Virus record (IMG/VR): IMGVR_UViG_3300030333_002870
Location: 1-30,534 of that record
DNA: 30,534 nucleotides
Source of the DNA: a virus
Reading direction: 5' to 3' (one strand)
A program made the position numbers and the translations under genes. Of the stretch, positions 23,232 through 30,061 are shown piece after piece. Position 1 is the first letter of the stretch. The number at the start of each line of letters is the position of its first letter. The notes under the pieces were generated by a model. That model was not told where the DNA came from and made no database searches. It was given only the letters and a program-made list of their open reading frames with translations.

Positions 23232-24400
23232 AACTACTAAATAAAAAAAATGAAACTTTTGTAGACCTATTTTTTAAAAATCATAGAGTATTTTTTTGTG
23301 ATGATTTACCTTGGAAATTGTTTAATTTTGAAAATGCAAAATCACAAAGAGATGTTAATCTAATGACAAGAATAGAATATTTGTTTTCTGAGTATGGATT
23401 TTTCAATGAAACATATAAAGAAAGAGATTCTAAATACATTGAGCAAGAAAGAAAAAAGAGAGTGGACTTTGTATTTTATCATAGACAAAGAAGATACATA
23501 GTTCAAGAATTGATATCAGATAATTTTCACAATCCAACACACCATTCTTTTATCATCAAGAATAACCATCAAATTGACTTTGAAGATATAGAAGACGATG
23601 AAGGATTTAGAATGGTAACACATCCAGGCCACACAAGGTTTCAGTCATCTTGTTATTTGAAAAAAAATCTAAACAAATGTTTATTATATGTTAACAAAGA
23701 TGAATATTATGACGGATATTTCAAGGATAGTTTTACAGAAATAAAAAGTATTGAAGAAGCTTACAAGTATTGGAGACCAGCTAAAGAGGTTAATAGAGAT
23801 AATTTAGTATTTGATTTTTTAAGTCCATCATTTTTTAATGATGAAGTAAGAGGTTTTAAGAATGGAACAAAATATCATAAAGAAACTAAATGTAATATTT
23901 TAAAATTATGGGAACTACAAGAATCACCAAGTAAAAAGAATATTCTACATACACAAACTTATATAGAAAATTTTTTCGAATCATCTGAGCAGATAGCTGA
24001 AATTATGTTTGAAAAAAAATTAACAATCTATACTAATTCAAAAGATGATGTTAGTTCACATTTTAATCTGATAAGAAAAAAACTAATTAGGTCGGCAGAA
24101 CTTCTTTCAAAACGAAGAAAATATGATTTTTACTTTGACAATGTAGACAAGTTTGAATTTGATGTAGTTGTTGTTGATAGTAAACCCAATGATATATCAG
24201 CACTAAATGATAACAAAGGATTTGCTATATGGATTGACAAGAGTGTTCTTAATGATATAGATAGAGATATTTACGAATTTACTTTTTTTACAAGAAAAGA
24301 TGTAAAGTTAGCAGAGACAGAAGACGGAAAGATTTCAATAACGAATTGTAGAAATACAGGAGACAAAAGATGGAAGATACACAAAGAATTTTATTCATAA
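23228..24400 (+). CDS. Hypothetical protein, 390 residues, possible ParB-like motif
   Basis: Not recognised. ATGA overlap upstream and a 31-base overlap downstream mark it as part of the operon. The N-terminal third is charged and aromatic. FRMVTHPGHTRFQSSCYL (127-144) resembles the GxxR core of ParB/Srx-like folds and the HPGxTR motif of several phage proteins. A CLLYVNKDEYYDGYF stretch follows. The C-terminal part (RKYDFYFDNVDKFEFDVVVVDSKPND and FAIWIDKSVLND) looks like alternating strands and helices. No membrane segment or catalytic Cys is seen. It may be distantly related to the 18851-19582 protein through the motif, but length and surroundings differ. Function unknown. Confidence 0.55.
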   Translation: MKLLNKKNETFVDLFFKNHRVFFCDDLPWKLFNFENAKSQRDVNLMTRIEYLFSEYGFFNETYKERDSKYIEQERKKRVDFVFYHRQRRYIVQELISDNFHNPTHHSFIIKNNHQIDFEDIEDDEGFRMVTHPGHTRFQSSCYLKKNLNKCLLYVNKDEYYDGYFKDSFTEIKSIEEAYKYWRPAKEVNRDNLVFDFLSPSFFNDEVRGFKNGTKYHKETKCNILKLWELQESPSKKNILHTQTYIENFFESSEQIAEIMFEKKLTIYTNSKDDVSSHFNLIRKKLIRSAELLSKRRKYDFYFDNVDKFEFDVVVVDSKPNDISALNDNKGFAIWIDKSVLNDIDRDIYEFTFFTRKDVKLAETEDGKISITNCRNTGDKRWKIHKEFYS

Positions 24401-25200
24401 CGCCAGTAAAACATTTAAGTGAGTTTTATAATTATGCTTTACAAAACTACAAAGTTACGGAATTAATAGAACCAACCTATGAAGATGTAAAGATACAATT
24501 ACCAAACTTTGATATATTGTTTTGTGCACCCAATCACCAAACATTTGTTATTGATGAAGAACTAATTAAGGACTCAAACATAAAATCTATATTGTCACCA
24601 TCAACAGGACTTAATCACATTGATGTTGAGTCGGTTCCGATTGTATCGGTAAAGAATGACAAAGTTTTAAATAATGTTTGGTCAACAGCAGAACATACTC
24701 TATATCTAATGTTGTCAATAGTTAGAGGAAAACACGAACTACACGATAAAACATTAGGTATTATTGGATACGGAAGACTTGGTAAAATGGTTGAAACACT
24801 ATGCAAACCTTTATTTAAAAAAATCATATCGGTGGATAAAGGTGATAGTCTTGATGAACTATACAAAGAAAGTGATGTAGTTTCACTTCATATGGATTAT
24901 AATCCAACAACGGAGTATATGATTGACAATGAATTTTTGAGTCATTTCAAAAAGAGTATTTATCTTATCAATACAGCAAGGGGTGAGATTGTAAATGAAC
25001 AAGATATAAAACATCTACTATCAGTCGGTAGAATTAAAGGATATGCTACTGATGTATTGCAAACAGAATATAACGAACAAAAGTCAGTATTCTATGGAGT
25101 GGATTATGTAATCACTACACCACACATAGCAGGAACATCAATAGAAGCACAAGAGAAAACATACAAACGAGTATTGGAGAAATATGAAAATAATAGCTGA
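24370..25200 (+). CDS. D-isomer-specific 2-hydroxyacid dehydrogenase-like protein
   Basis: 276 residues with AGGAG upstream of ATG 24370. The NAD-binding loop is LGIIGYGRLGKMVE (129-142), with Asp156 after the second strand favouring NAD. LINTARGEIVNEQDI (199-213) carries the catalytic Arg204, TDVLQTE the adjacent acidic site, and TTPHIAGTS (249-257) the catalytic His252. The family is usually 310-330 residues, and the chain is shortened mainly in the N-terminal catalytic half. These enzymes oxidise or reduce a 2-hydroxy/2-keto acid. Beside the HisC-like aminotransferase and NeuB it could make a 2-keto acid building block, such as a phosphohydroxypyruvate-like step. Confidence 0.8.
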   Translation: MEDTQRILFITPVKHLSEFYNYALQNYKVTELIEPTYEDVKIQLPNFDILFCAPNHQTFVIDEELIKDSNIKSILSPSTGLNHIDVESVPIVSVKNDKVLNNVWSTAEHTLYLMLSIVRGKHELHDKTLGIIGYGRLGKMVETLCKPLFKKIISVDKGDSLDELYKESDVVSLHMDYNPTTEYMIDNEFLSHFKKSIYLINTARGEIVNEQDIKHLLSVGRIKGYATDVLQTEYNEQKSVFYGVDYVITTPHIAGTSIEAQEKTYKRVLEKYENNS

Positions 25201-25996
25201 ATTATGCCAAAATCACAACGGCGATATTAACACATTAAAAGATATGGTAGTCAAGTCTGCTGAGAGTGGAGCAGACATAGTAAAGATACAATCTATCAAA
25301 GCTAATTCACTCACTAAACGAGATGAGTTTGAGTCATTTAGAAAGTATTCGGATGAATATAAAAGATTAGCATCATTAGAACTAAGTATGGATGATGAAT
25401 TAGAATTCATACATACAGCAAAAGCTAATAATGTTATACCAATGACAACAATATTTAGTCCTAATCACTATGAATATTATAATAGTTTAGGGTATGATTA
25501 TTTGAAGTTAAGTGGATATTCAATGAGAGCATTTGATTGGGGTAAAAAATTAGATAAATTTAATTTCAAACATTTAGTATTTTCTACATCAAGTTTACAC
25601 ATACACGATATTCAGAAATGTATTGATAATTTAAAAGGAGTTGACTTTACGATACTACATTGTGTTTGTTTATATCCAACACCATTTGAAAAATTAAACT
25701 TACAATCGATAGAACATCTGAAAACATTACACGATAAGGTAGGGTTTAGTGACCATTCAGATAATTTATTATCAAGTAAGTTGGCTATATTTCAAGGCAT
25801 TGATATGTTAGAAAGACACTTTACTATATTGGATAAAAAAGAAACGAGAGATGGAAAGGTTTCGGTTACGCCAGAAGAATTACAAGAGTTAAAAACATTT
25901 AGTGATTATACAAAGGATGGTCAGTATTTGGCTTTGAATGGGTTTAACAAAGAACAAAGATTTAACCACGAATACTATCAAGGACGCTTTGAGTAA
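25184..25996 (+). CDS. neuB: NeuB-like nonulosonate (sialic acid-type) synthase
   Basis: 270 residues with a GGAGA Shine-Dalgarno before ATG 25184. NeuB landmarks in order: AELCQNHNGD (5-14), ADIVKIQ (30-36), PMTTIFSP (86-93), LVFSTSS (131-137), ILHCVCLYPTPFEKLNL (157-173), GFSDHS (187-192) and MLERHFTILDK (208-218), followed by TPEEL. The TIM-barrel condenses phosphoenolpyruvate with an N-acyl hexosamine to give a nine-carbon keto acid. Usual NeuB proteins have about 350 residues because of a C-terminal antifreeze-like (SAF) lid that contributes to substrate binding. Here the chain stops after the barrel, so the lid is missing. It could be provided by another protein, or the enzyme could use a different acceptor. 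The NeuA-like partner is about 7 kb upstream. Confidence 0.82.
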   Translation: MKIIAELCQNHNGDINTLKDMVVKSAESGADIVKIQSIKANSLTKRDEFESFRKYSDEYKRLASLELSMDDELEFIHTAKANNVIPMTTIFSPNHYEYYNSLGYDYLKLSGYSMRAFDWGKKLDKFNFKHLVFSTSSLHIHDIQKCIDNLKGVDFTILHCVCLYPTPFEKLNLQSIEHLKTLHDKVGFSDHSDNLLSSKLAIFQGIDMLERHFTILDKKETRDGKVSVTPEELQELKTFSDYTKDGQYLALNGFNKEQRFNHEYYQGRFE

Positions 25997-26813
25997 AGTA
26001 AGTTACATATTAGTTTGGTCGGATACAAATACGATGAATCGAAATGATTCTAAGAATTATAATGTTGATGAAAAAGTTAATCAAGAGTTACTAAGACATA
26101 CACTACATTTGATTGACCAAATATTAGAAATGAATCCACACGAAATATTAGTGATGGATAATGAGGGTAATTTTCCCAAGCATAAAAATAAATTAGTCAA
26201 AATAATACCTTCATACCAATCAGTTGGTTATGTAAAAAAAGATAGTCCTTATAATCCACTTTGGTTAGAACAAATTACCATAGATGATTATACCGAGGAT
26301 ACAGATTTTAATGCTGCTAAATCAACTGCTATGGCATATAACCACGGAATAATAGAAGCAAGTGGTGATTACTTGGTATTACAACACAACGATACACTAT
26401 ATCTTGATAATTTTATAGAGGAACAAATAGAACTATTAGAAAAAGAAAACTACGAATATATTACAATTGATAAAAAACAAGTTAAGTTTGAAGAGTTGAA
26501 AAAGTATGAATACTTTGCTGATTGTTATTGGTTTTTATGTAGAAAAGATTTTTATTCTAAACACAATATTTGGGTGGATTGGATTAGAGGAGATAACAAC
26601 CATTTAGCAACAATTACTTGTAAAGATAAAGGACTAAAGTATTTACATTTACCTGGCTTTTATGGAACAAATGAGACAAATAAAGTAGATTTTTTTAAAA
26701 AGTATAACTACAATACAAATGAAGGAAGACTACATACATTCAATAGTAAACCATTCTTAATTCATAGAAAAGGTGGAACAGGACTTTACAGAATATTAGA
26801 GGAGAAGCGATGA
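25989..26813 (+). CDS. Glycosyltransferase-like protein, GT2-type fold
   Basis: 274 residues if TTG 25989 is used, with AGGA a few bases upstream and an eight-base overlap with the NeuB stop. An ATG at 25938 is in frame but would add 17 residues lying wholly in the NeuB coding end. The first strand SKVSYILVWSDTN suggests the start should not be later. MAYNHGIIEASGDYLVLQHND (115-135) is the GT2 pattern N-x-G-A-x-G-D-Y before the DxD. Here the DxD is HND (133-135), lacking the first Asp. NFIEEQIELL and CYWFLCRKDFY follow as in GT2 acceptor regions, and WIRGDNNHL may replace the catalytic acid site. Soluble. Probable glycosyltransferase with an altered metal site; donor unknown. Confidence 0.58.
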   Translation: MSKVSYILVWSDTNTMNRNDSKNYNVDEKVNQELLRHTLHLIDQILEMNPHEILVMDNEGNFPKHKNKLVKIIPSYQSVGYVKKDSPYNPLWLEQITIDDYTEDTDFNAAKSTAMAYNHGIIEASGDYLVLQHNDTLYLDNFIEEQIELLEKENYEYITIDKKQVKFEELKKYEYFADCYWFLCRKDFYSKHNIWVDWIRGDNNHLATITCKDKGLKYLHLPGFYGTNETNKVDFFKKYNYNTNEGRLHTFNSKPFLIHRKGGTGLYRILEEKR

Positions 26814-27574
26814 TATTATTGACAACAGGAGATAGTTGGACACAAGGTGATTCTCCAGCACAAAATATAAATTGGGAAGCAACAAAAAATATAGATTGGT
26901 ACAACATAGTACCTGATTTTGGTGAACCCACTATATCTTGCGATGATAGAATTCTTTATAAATTTTATGATAGTGATGTATGGCCAAAAGCATTGGGTAA
27001 AGAACTCGGTGTAGAAACTTGGAATTGTGGTAGAAATGGTGCAAGTATAGATAGAATTGTAAGAAGTACAATAAATTCAGTAGAGTATTTAGAATCACTT
27101 GGTAAAAAAGACTTATTTGTTGTTGTGGGTTTGACAGCTATAACAAGATTTAGTAATCTTAATAGAAAAGAAACTAAGACATCTAATAGGTTAGTGTATG
27201 AAGATGTACATTTATACAACGCTTTGATGAAAAATATAACTAATCTTGAAGTATTATCTCAACGACATATTATCAATATAATCAATTTGCAAAATTATTT
27301 AAAAATGAAAAACATACCTTACTTAATTTTTAACACATTTGATAAAGGTATGGAAAAAGATTTGAAAAAAATAAAATTATATGATTCCATAGATTTAGAT
27401 AATATTTATAATAAAGACTTTAAGCCACACTTTTTGAATTACATTGAAAAAAACTTCAATACTGATTGGGGTAATAATGATGATTATTTTATAATAAATC
27501 ATCCAACAGATAAATCACACATAGAGTGGGCAAAACAATTACACAAATACATTAAGGAGAACTATGATGTTTAG
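26810..27574 (+). CDS. SGNH-hydrolase-like protein 5
   Basis: 254 residues with an AGGAGA Shine-Dalgarno and ATGA overlap. Block I is TTGDSWTQGDS (5-15; Ser9), closest to copy 2 (CDGDSWTAGD). CGRNGASIDRIVRSTI provides the Gly/Asn block, LFVVVGLTAITRFSNLNRK the central strand, and INHPTDKSHIEWAKQLHKYI the candidate catalytic His231. Residues 20-55 contain an acidic/aromatic insert also found in copy 2 (the region before VWPHKLG and VWPKALG), which supports a copy 2/copy 5 pair. It ends the long glycan block, followed only by a tiny gene and the intergenic gap at 27672-27724. Confidence 0.66.
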   Translation: MILLTTGDSWTQGDSPAQNINWEATKNIDWYNIVPDFGEPTISCDDRILYKFYDSDVWPKALGKELGVETWNCGRNGASIDRIVRSTINSVEYLESLGKKDLFVVVGLTAITRFSNLNRKETKTSNRLVYEDVHLYNALMKNITNLEVLSQRHIINIINLQNYLKMKNIPYLIFNTFDKGMEKDLKKIKLYDSIDLDNIYNKDFKPHFLNYIEKNFNTDWGNNDDYFIINHPTDKSHIEWAKQLHKYIKENYDV

Positions 27575-27671
27575 TAAAATAAAACAATGGATTAATAGTT
27601 GGAAAAAGAAAAGACAACTAAATAAAAAACTCGCAGCATTAAAGAAACGAGACCCGTTCATATATAAATAA
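27567..27671 (+). CDS. Small basic 34-residue protein
   Basis: A short reading frame from ATG 27567 (or 27564, which gives one extra Met) to TAA 27669-27671. A perfect AAGGAGA Shine-Dalgarno lies at 27554-27560, six bases before the second ATG. The protein (MFSKIKQWINSWKKKRQL at the N-terminus, RDPFIYK at the C-terminus) is an amphipathic, strongly basic helix with a short hydrophobic end. The ending KKRDPFIY recurs, as far as I recall, in tiny proteins of marine T4-like phages. No function is known. Overlaps the SGNH gene by eight bases. Its stop codon overlaps the late-promoter-like TATAAATA. Confidence 0.6.
   Translation: MFSKIKQWINSWKKKRQLNKKLAALKKRDPFIYK
27663..27670 (+). promoter_or_regulatory. 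T4-type late promoter-like TATAAATA
   Basis: An exact match to the T4 late promoter consensus TATAAATA, placed 55 bases before the kinase ATG at 27725 in the only notable intergenic gap. It would start transcription roughly at 27680, feeding the kinase-endolysin genes. In DNA this AT-rich the octamer also occurs by chance (for example 3518-3525 inside a gene), so position is the main support. Confidence 0.45.
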
Positions 27672-27682
27672 AACTTCCAAAC

Positions 27683-27712
27683 TTTATATTTATAGTTGTA
27701 TACAAATATAAA
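27683..27712 (+). repeat. Inverted repeat, 9-bp AT stem
   Basis: TTTATATTT at 27683-27691 is the exact reverse complement of AAATATAAA at 27704-27712, with a 12-base loop. It is followed by TTTT and the AGGA Shine-Dalgarno of the kinase gene (27717-27720). It could be a 5' leader hairpin just downstream of the late-promoter-like site, or a weak terminator for the upstream operon. Confidence 0.4.
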
Positions 27713-27724
27713 TTTTAGGAAAAA

Positions 27725-28594
27725 ATGATTAAGTTAAAGAACATACTATTTGAAGCTAGTCTTACAGGTCAAAACCAAGGTTCTGAAGAAATCGGTGGTT
27801 ACAAAGGTTTCTTTAAGTTATCTGAGATGGAAGCTTACAAGAAATGGTTAAAGAAAACCCTAAGAGTAGAATTAGTTGAGGGTGTAAATGACCCTGGCAT
27901 TTTAAAAGCAGTGTTCTTAGCAGGTGGACCTGGTTCAGGTAAAACTTATGTAGCAAAAGGACTATTTGGAATACCAGAAAGAGTAAATGTATCTCAGTCA
28001 GGTATGAAAATGGTTAATTCAGACAAAGAACTAAAGTATTTGTTGAATAAATTTGGATTCGGAACCGATTTAGACGCATTGCCAGACGAAGTGTTTGCAA
28101 ATCTTACCAATCCAAAAGACCCAAAGTATAGTGGATTGAGAACTTTTGCAAAAAACTTAACAGCAGAAAGAAGAAGATTATATCAAAACGGAAGACTTGG
28201 TATGATTATTGACGGAACAGGTGACGATTTCAAAAAAATCGCAGCAGAAAAGAAAGAATTAGAAGCAGTCGGATACGACACTTATATGATTTTTGTCAAC
28301 ACCACATTAGAAGTGGCATTACAAAGAAACGAAAATCGTGATAGAGTATTGCCAGAAAAAATAGTTAGAGATTCACACAGAGCAGTAAATCAAAATATTG
28401 GTGGATTTCAAGGATTATTTGGTAGTGGTAATTTTATGATTGTCGATAATAATGATTATCAAGATGAAAAAGCAGCACAAAAAAGATTTAATATGTTGGT
28501 TAAACAAGGATTAGGTAAATTTATCAAAAGACCAATCAAAAATAAAAGAGGTTTGTCTTGGGTAAGAAAAAATAAAATGTTAGGAAAAAAATAA
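27725..28594 (+). CDS. P-loop kinase/zeta-toxin-like protein
   Basis: 289 residues. Walker A is FLAGGPGSGKTYVAKGL (64-80; Lys73, Thr74), and MIIDGTGDDF supplies a Walker-B-like acidic strand. The Arg-rich NRDRVLPEKIVRDSHRAVNQN segment resembles the lid of zeta-toxin/polynucleotide-kinase-type enzymes. It transfers phosphate from ATP to a small molecule or nucleic acid. This family sits near endolysin and structural genes in many T4-like marine phages, with unknown substrate. The N-terminus (MIKLKNILFEASLTG) resembles the short LKxLL starts of neighbouring phage proteins. AGGA precedes the ATG, after the promoter-like site and hairpin. Its stop overlaps the endolysin start by one base. Confidence 0.75.
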   Translation: MIKLKNILFEASLTGQNQGSEEIGGYKGFFKLSEMEAYKKWLKKTLRVELVEGVNDPGILKAVFLAGGPGSGKTYVAKGLFGIPERVNVSQSGMKMVNSDKELKYLLNKFGFGTDLDALPDEVFANLTNPKDPKYSGLRTFAKNLTAERRRLYQNGRLGMIIDGTGDDFKKIAAEKKELEAVGYDTYMIFVNTTLEVALQRNENRDRVLPEKIVRDSHRAVNQNIGGFQGLFGSGNFMIVDNNDYQDEKAAQKRFNMLVKQGLGKFIKRPIKNKRGLSWVRKNKMLGKK

Positions 28595-29076
28595 TGTTAA
28601 CAACTTTTGATGAAATAATAGAAGTAACTTTACACCACGAAGGTGGATATGTTCACGACCCAAAAGATTTAGGTGGTGAAACAAATTATGGAATAGCAAA
28701 ACGATTTTATCCAGATGTAGATATCAAAAATCTTACAAAAGAAGAAGCAAAGGAAATCTATAAAAAAGATTATTGGGATAGATATAAAGCTGAGAAATTA
28801 CCAGAACATTTAAGACATATACATTTTGATATGTGTGTTAATCAAGGGTATGGAACAGCGGTAAAGATTTTACAAAGAGCATGTAATGCGAAAGGAGCAG
28901 ACATCGCAGTAGATGGTGGATTTGGTCCTGGAACACAAGCAGCAATCGACACATACAAACCTTCAATAGAAAGAGTTCGTTGTTACAGATTGAAACATTA
29001 TTATGATTTAGTAAATAAAAAACCCGAACAGGAAAGATTTTTGTTCGGTTGGTTTAAACGAGCATTATCAATTTAG
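28594..29076 (+). CDS. GH108-family endolysin with peptidoglycan-binding C-terminus
   Basis: 160 residues, a typical size. LHHEGGYVHDPKDLGGETNYGI (13-34) is the GH108 N-acetylmuramidase signature with catalytic Glu16. KNLTKEEAKEIYKKDYWDRY is the adjacent helix pair, and HFDMCVNQGYGTAVKILQRA links to a PG_binding_3 type end with DGGFGPGTQAAID. It cleaves the peptidoglycan glycan backbone at lysis. No signal peptide or signal-anchor is seen, so it needs a holin to cross the membrane; no holin is recognised in the window. One-base overlap with the kinase gene. Confidence 0.88.
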   Translation: MLTTFDEIIEVTLHHEGGYVHDPKDLGGETNYGIAKRFYPDVDIKNLTKEEAKEIYKKDYWDRYKAEKLPEHLRHIHFDMCVNQGYGTAVKILQRACNAKGADIAVDGGFGPGTQAAIDTYKPSIERVRCYRLKHYYDLVNKKPEQERFLFGWFKRALSI

Positions 29077-29086
29077 GAGAAAATAA

Positions 29087-29368
29087 ATGGCAACAGCACA
29101 ACAAGGTAGTTTTGTTAGTAGAACAAAATCAAACCCAAGACCAAGTTCTTTTCATATAATAAAAGAAGTACCAGCGTCAACAACATACGAACCAACAGGT
29201 TCATTCCAAAATACAGGATTTATAGTTGAGCAGGGAAGTAACTATACACTAACACCAGCAGGTGGTGGAGACACTCTGACAACAGGTTTAGTTGTAGGTC
29301 AAGTATATAATATAGCTTTGAAAAAAGTCGTTAATGGTTCAAGTACAGTAGTTCAACTATTACAATAA
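29087..29368 (+). CDS. Small beta-rich virion-type protein
   Basis: 93 residues with a clear TTAGGAGA Shine-Dalgarno. Rich in Ser, Thr and Gly with alternating strand patterns (SSFHIIKEVPASTTYEP, FIVEQGSNYTLTPAGGGDTL, VVGQVYNIALKKVV, SSTVVQLLQ). It has no catalytic motif, signal or membrane segment. The look is of a small capsid, neck or tail accessory protein, but I do not recognise the family. The gene has the only non-overlapping start between 28594 and 30059 and ends in a TAATG overlap with the DUF5872-like gene. Confidence 0.6.
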   Translation: MATAQQGSFVSRTKSNPRPSSFHIIKEVPASTTYEPTGSFQNTGFIVEQGSNYTLTPAGGGDTLTTGLVVGQVYNIALKKVVNGSSTVVQLLQ

Positions 29369-29742
29369 TGAGTCAAGTAAGACAGATAATAAGAGAAGCA
29401 ATCACAGAATTGATTGACGATAGTCGTTGTATCAATTGTGGTTCAATCACCAACGAAGACCTAAGAAAGTGGTTCGGTAAAGGTGGAGCCGGTGGAACAA
29501 CCAAAGGTGGTTGGGACAGATATGGTTCAGACGGACAGAAGTTAGGTAAATGTGGTGGTGGAAAAGAAGGTGGTGCATACGCCGCATGTTTGAGTGCCGA
29601 GAAAGCTCGTAAACTTGGCCCAAAAGGTAGAGCTGCTTTTGTTCGTAGAAAAAGAGCAGACCAAAAGAAAGCAGGTGATTCCAAGAAAGGTAGACAAAGG
29701 TCTAAAGGTAAAAAGCCAGTAATGAGTAAGACAGGTGCATAA
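29368..29742 (+). CDS. DUF5872-like basic protein
   Basis: 124 residues. After a short helical start with CINCGS (21-26) the core runs RKWFGKGGAGG, WDRYGSDGQKLGKCGGGK, GGAYAACLSAEKARKLGPKG and AAFVRRKRADQKK. This matches the DUF5872 pattern seen in phages and large algal viruses. The remainder is very Lys-rich (SKKGRQRSKGKKPV), suggesting nucleic-acid or polyanion contact. Function is unknown in the family; packaging or virion DNA-associated roles have not been shown. Overlaps both neighbours by one base. Confidence 0.68.
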   Translation: MSQVRQIIREAITELIDDSRCINCGSITNEDLRKWFGKGGAGGTTKGGWDRYGSDGQKLGKCGGGKEGGAYAACLSAEKARKLGPKGRAAFVRRKRADQKKAGDSKKGRQRSKGKKPVMSKTGA

Positions 29743-30059
29743 TGGCTGGAGATTGTTATCAAGCAAATGGTAATTTTATCATTACCAAAATGGGAGACAA
29801 CGATTTTAAGTTATGTCACGGAGTTGCTTTGTTAGCAAGTGATAAAAAACCTTTTGGACATTGTTGGGTAGAAAAAGGTGGTGCAATATTAGATTTTTCT
29901 AATGGTAAAAAAATTGCAACCACTAAAAAGAAATATTATGAATTAGGTGGAATACCAGTTTCAGGATATAAAAACTATTTTTACACACCTGCGGAAGCAG
30001 CAAAGAAAATGGTTGAAACAGGACATTGGGGGCCTTGGGATTCCAAACCACCGAGATAG
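29742..30059 (+). CDS. Conserved phage-type protein with possible Cys-His-Asp triad
   Basis: 105 residues. GDCYQANG at the N-terminus (Cys5), GHCWVEKGGAILDFSNGK (39-56; His40, Asp51) and a C-terminal YTPAEAAKKMVETGHWGPW helix. The order Cys, His-x-W-V, then Asp at the end of a strand is the layout of papain/transglutaminase-like folds in which Cys, His and Asp form the active site. LCHGVALLASDKKPF provides the strand before the His. If real it may be a small protease, amidase or transglutaminase; it may equally be a non-enzymatic relative. It lies between two basic proteins near the endolysin. Confidence 0.5.
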   Translation: MAGDCYQANGNFIITKMGDNDFKLCHGVALLASDKKPFGHCWVEKGGAILDFSNGKKIATTKKKYYELGGIPVSGYKNYFYTPAEAAKKMVETGHWGPWDSKPPR

Positions 30060-30061
30060 AT

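Noticed and set aside
27683-27716. Rho-independent terminator
   Set aside because: The stem is entirely A-T and the following T run is only four bases, so a leader hairpin is at least as likely; recorded only as an inverted repeat.
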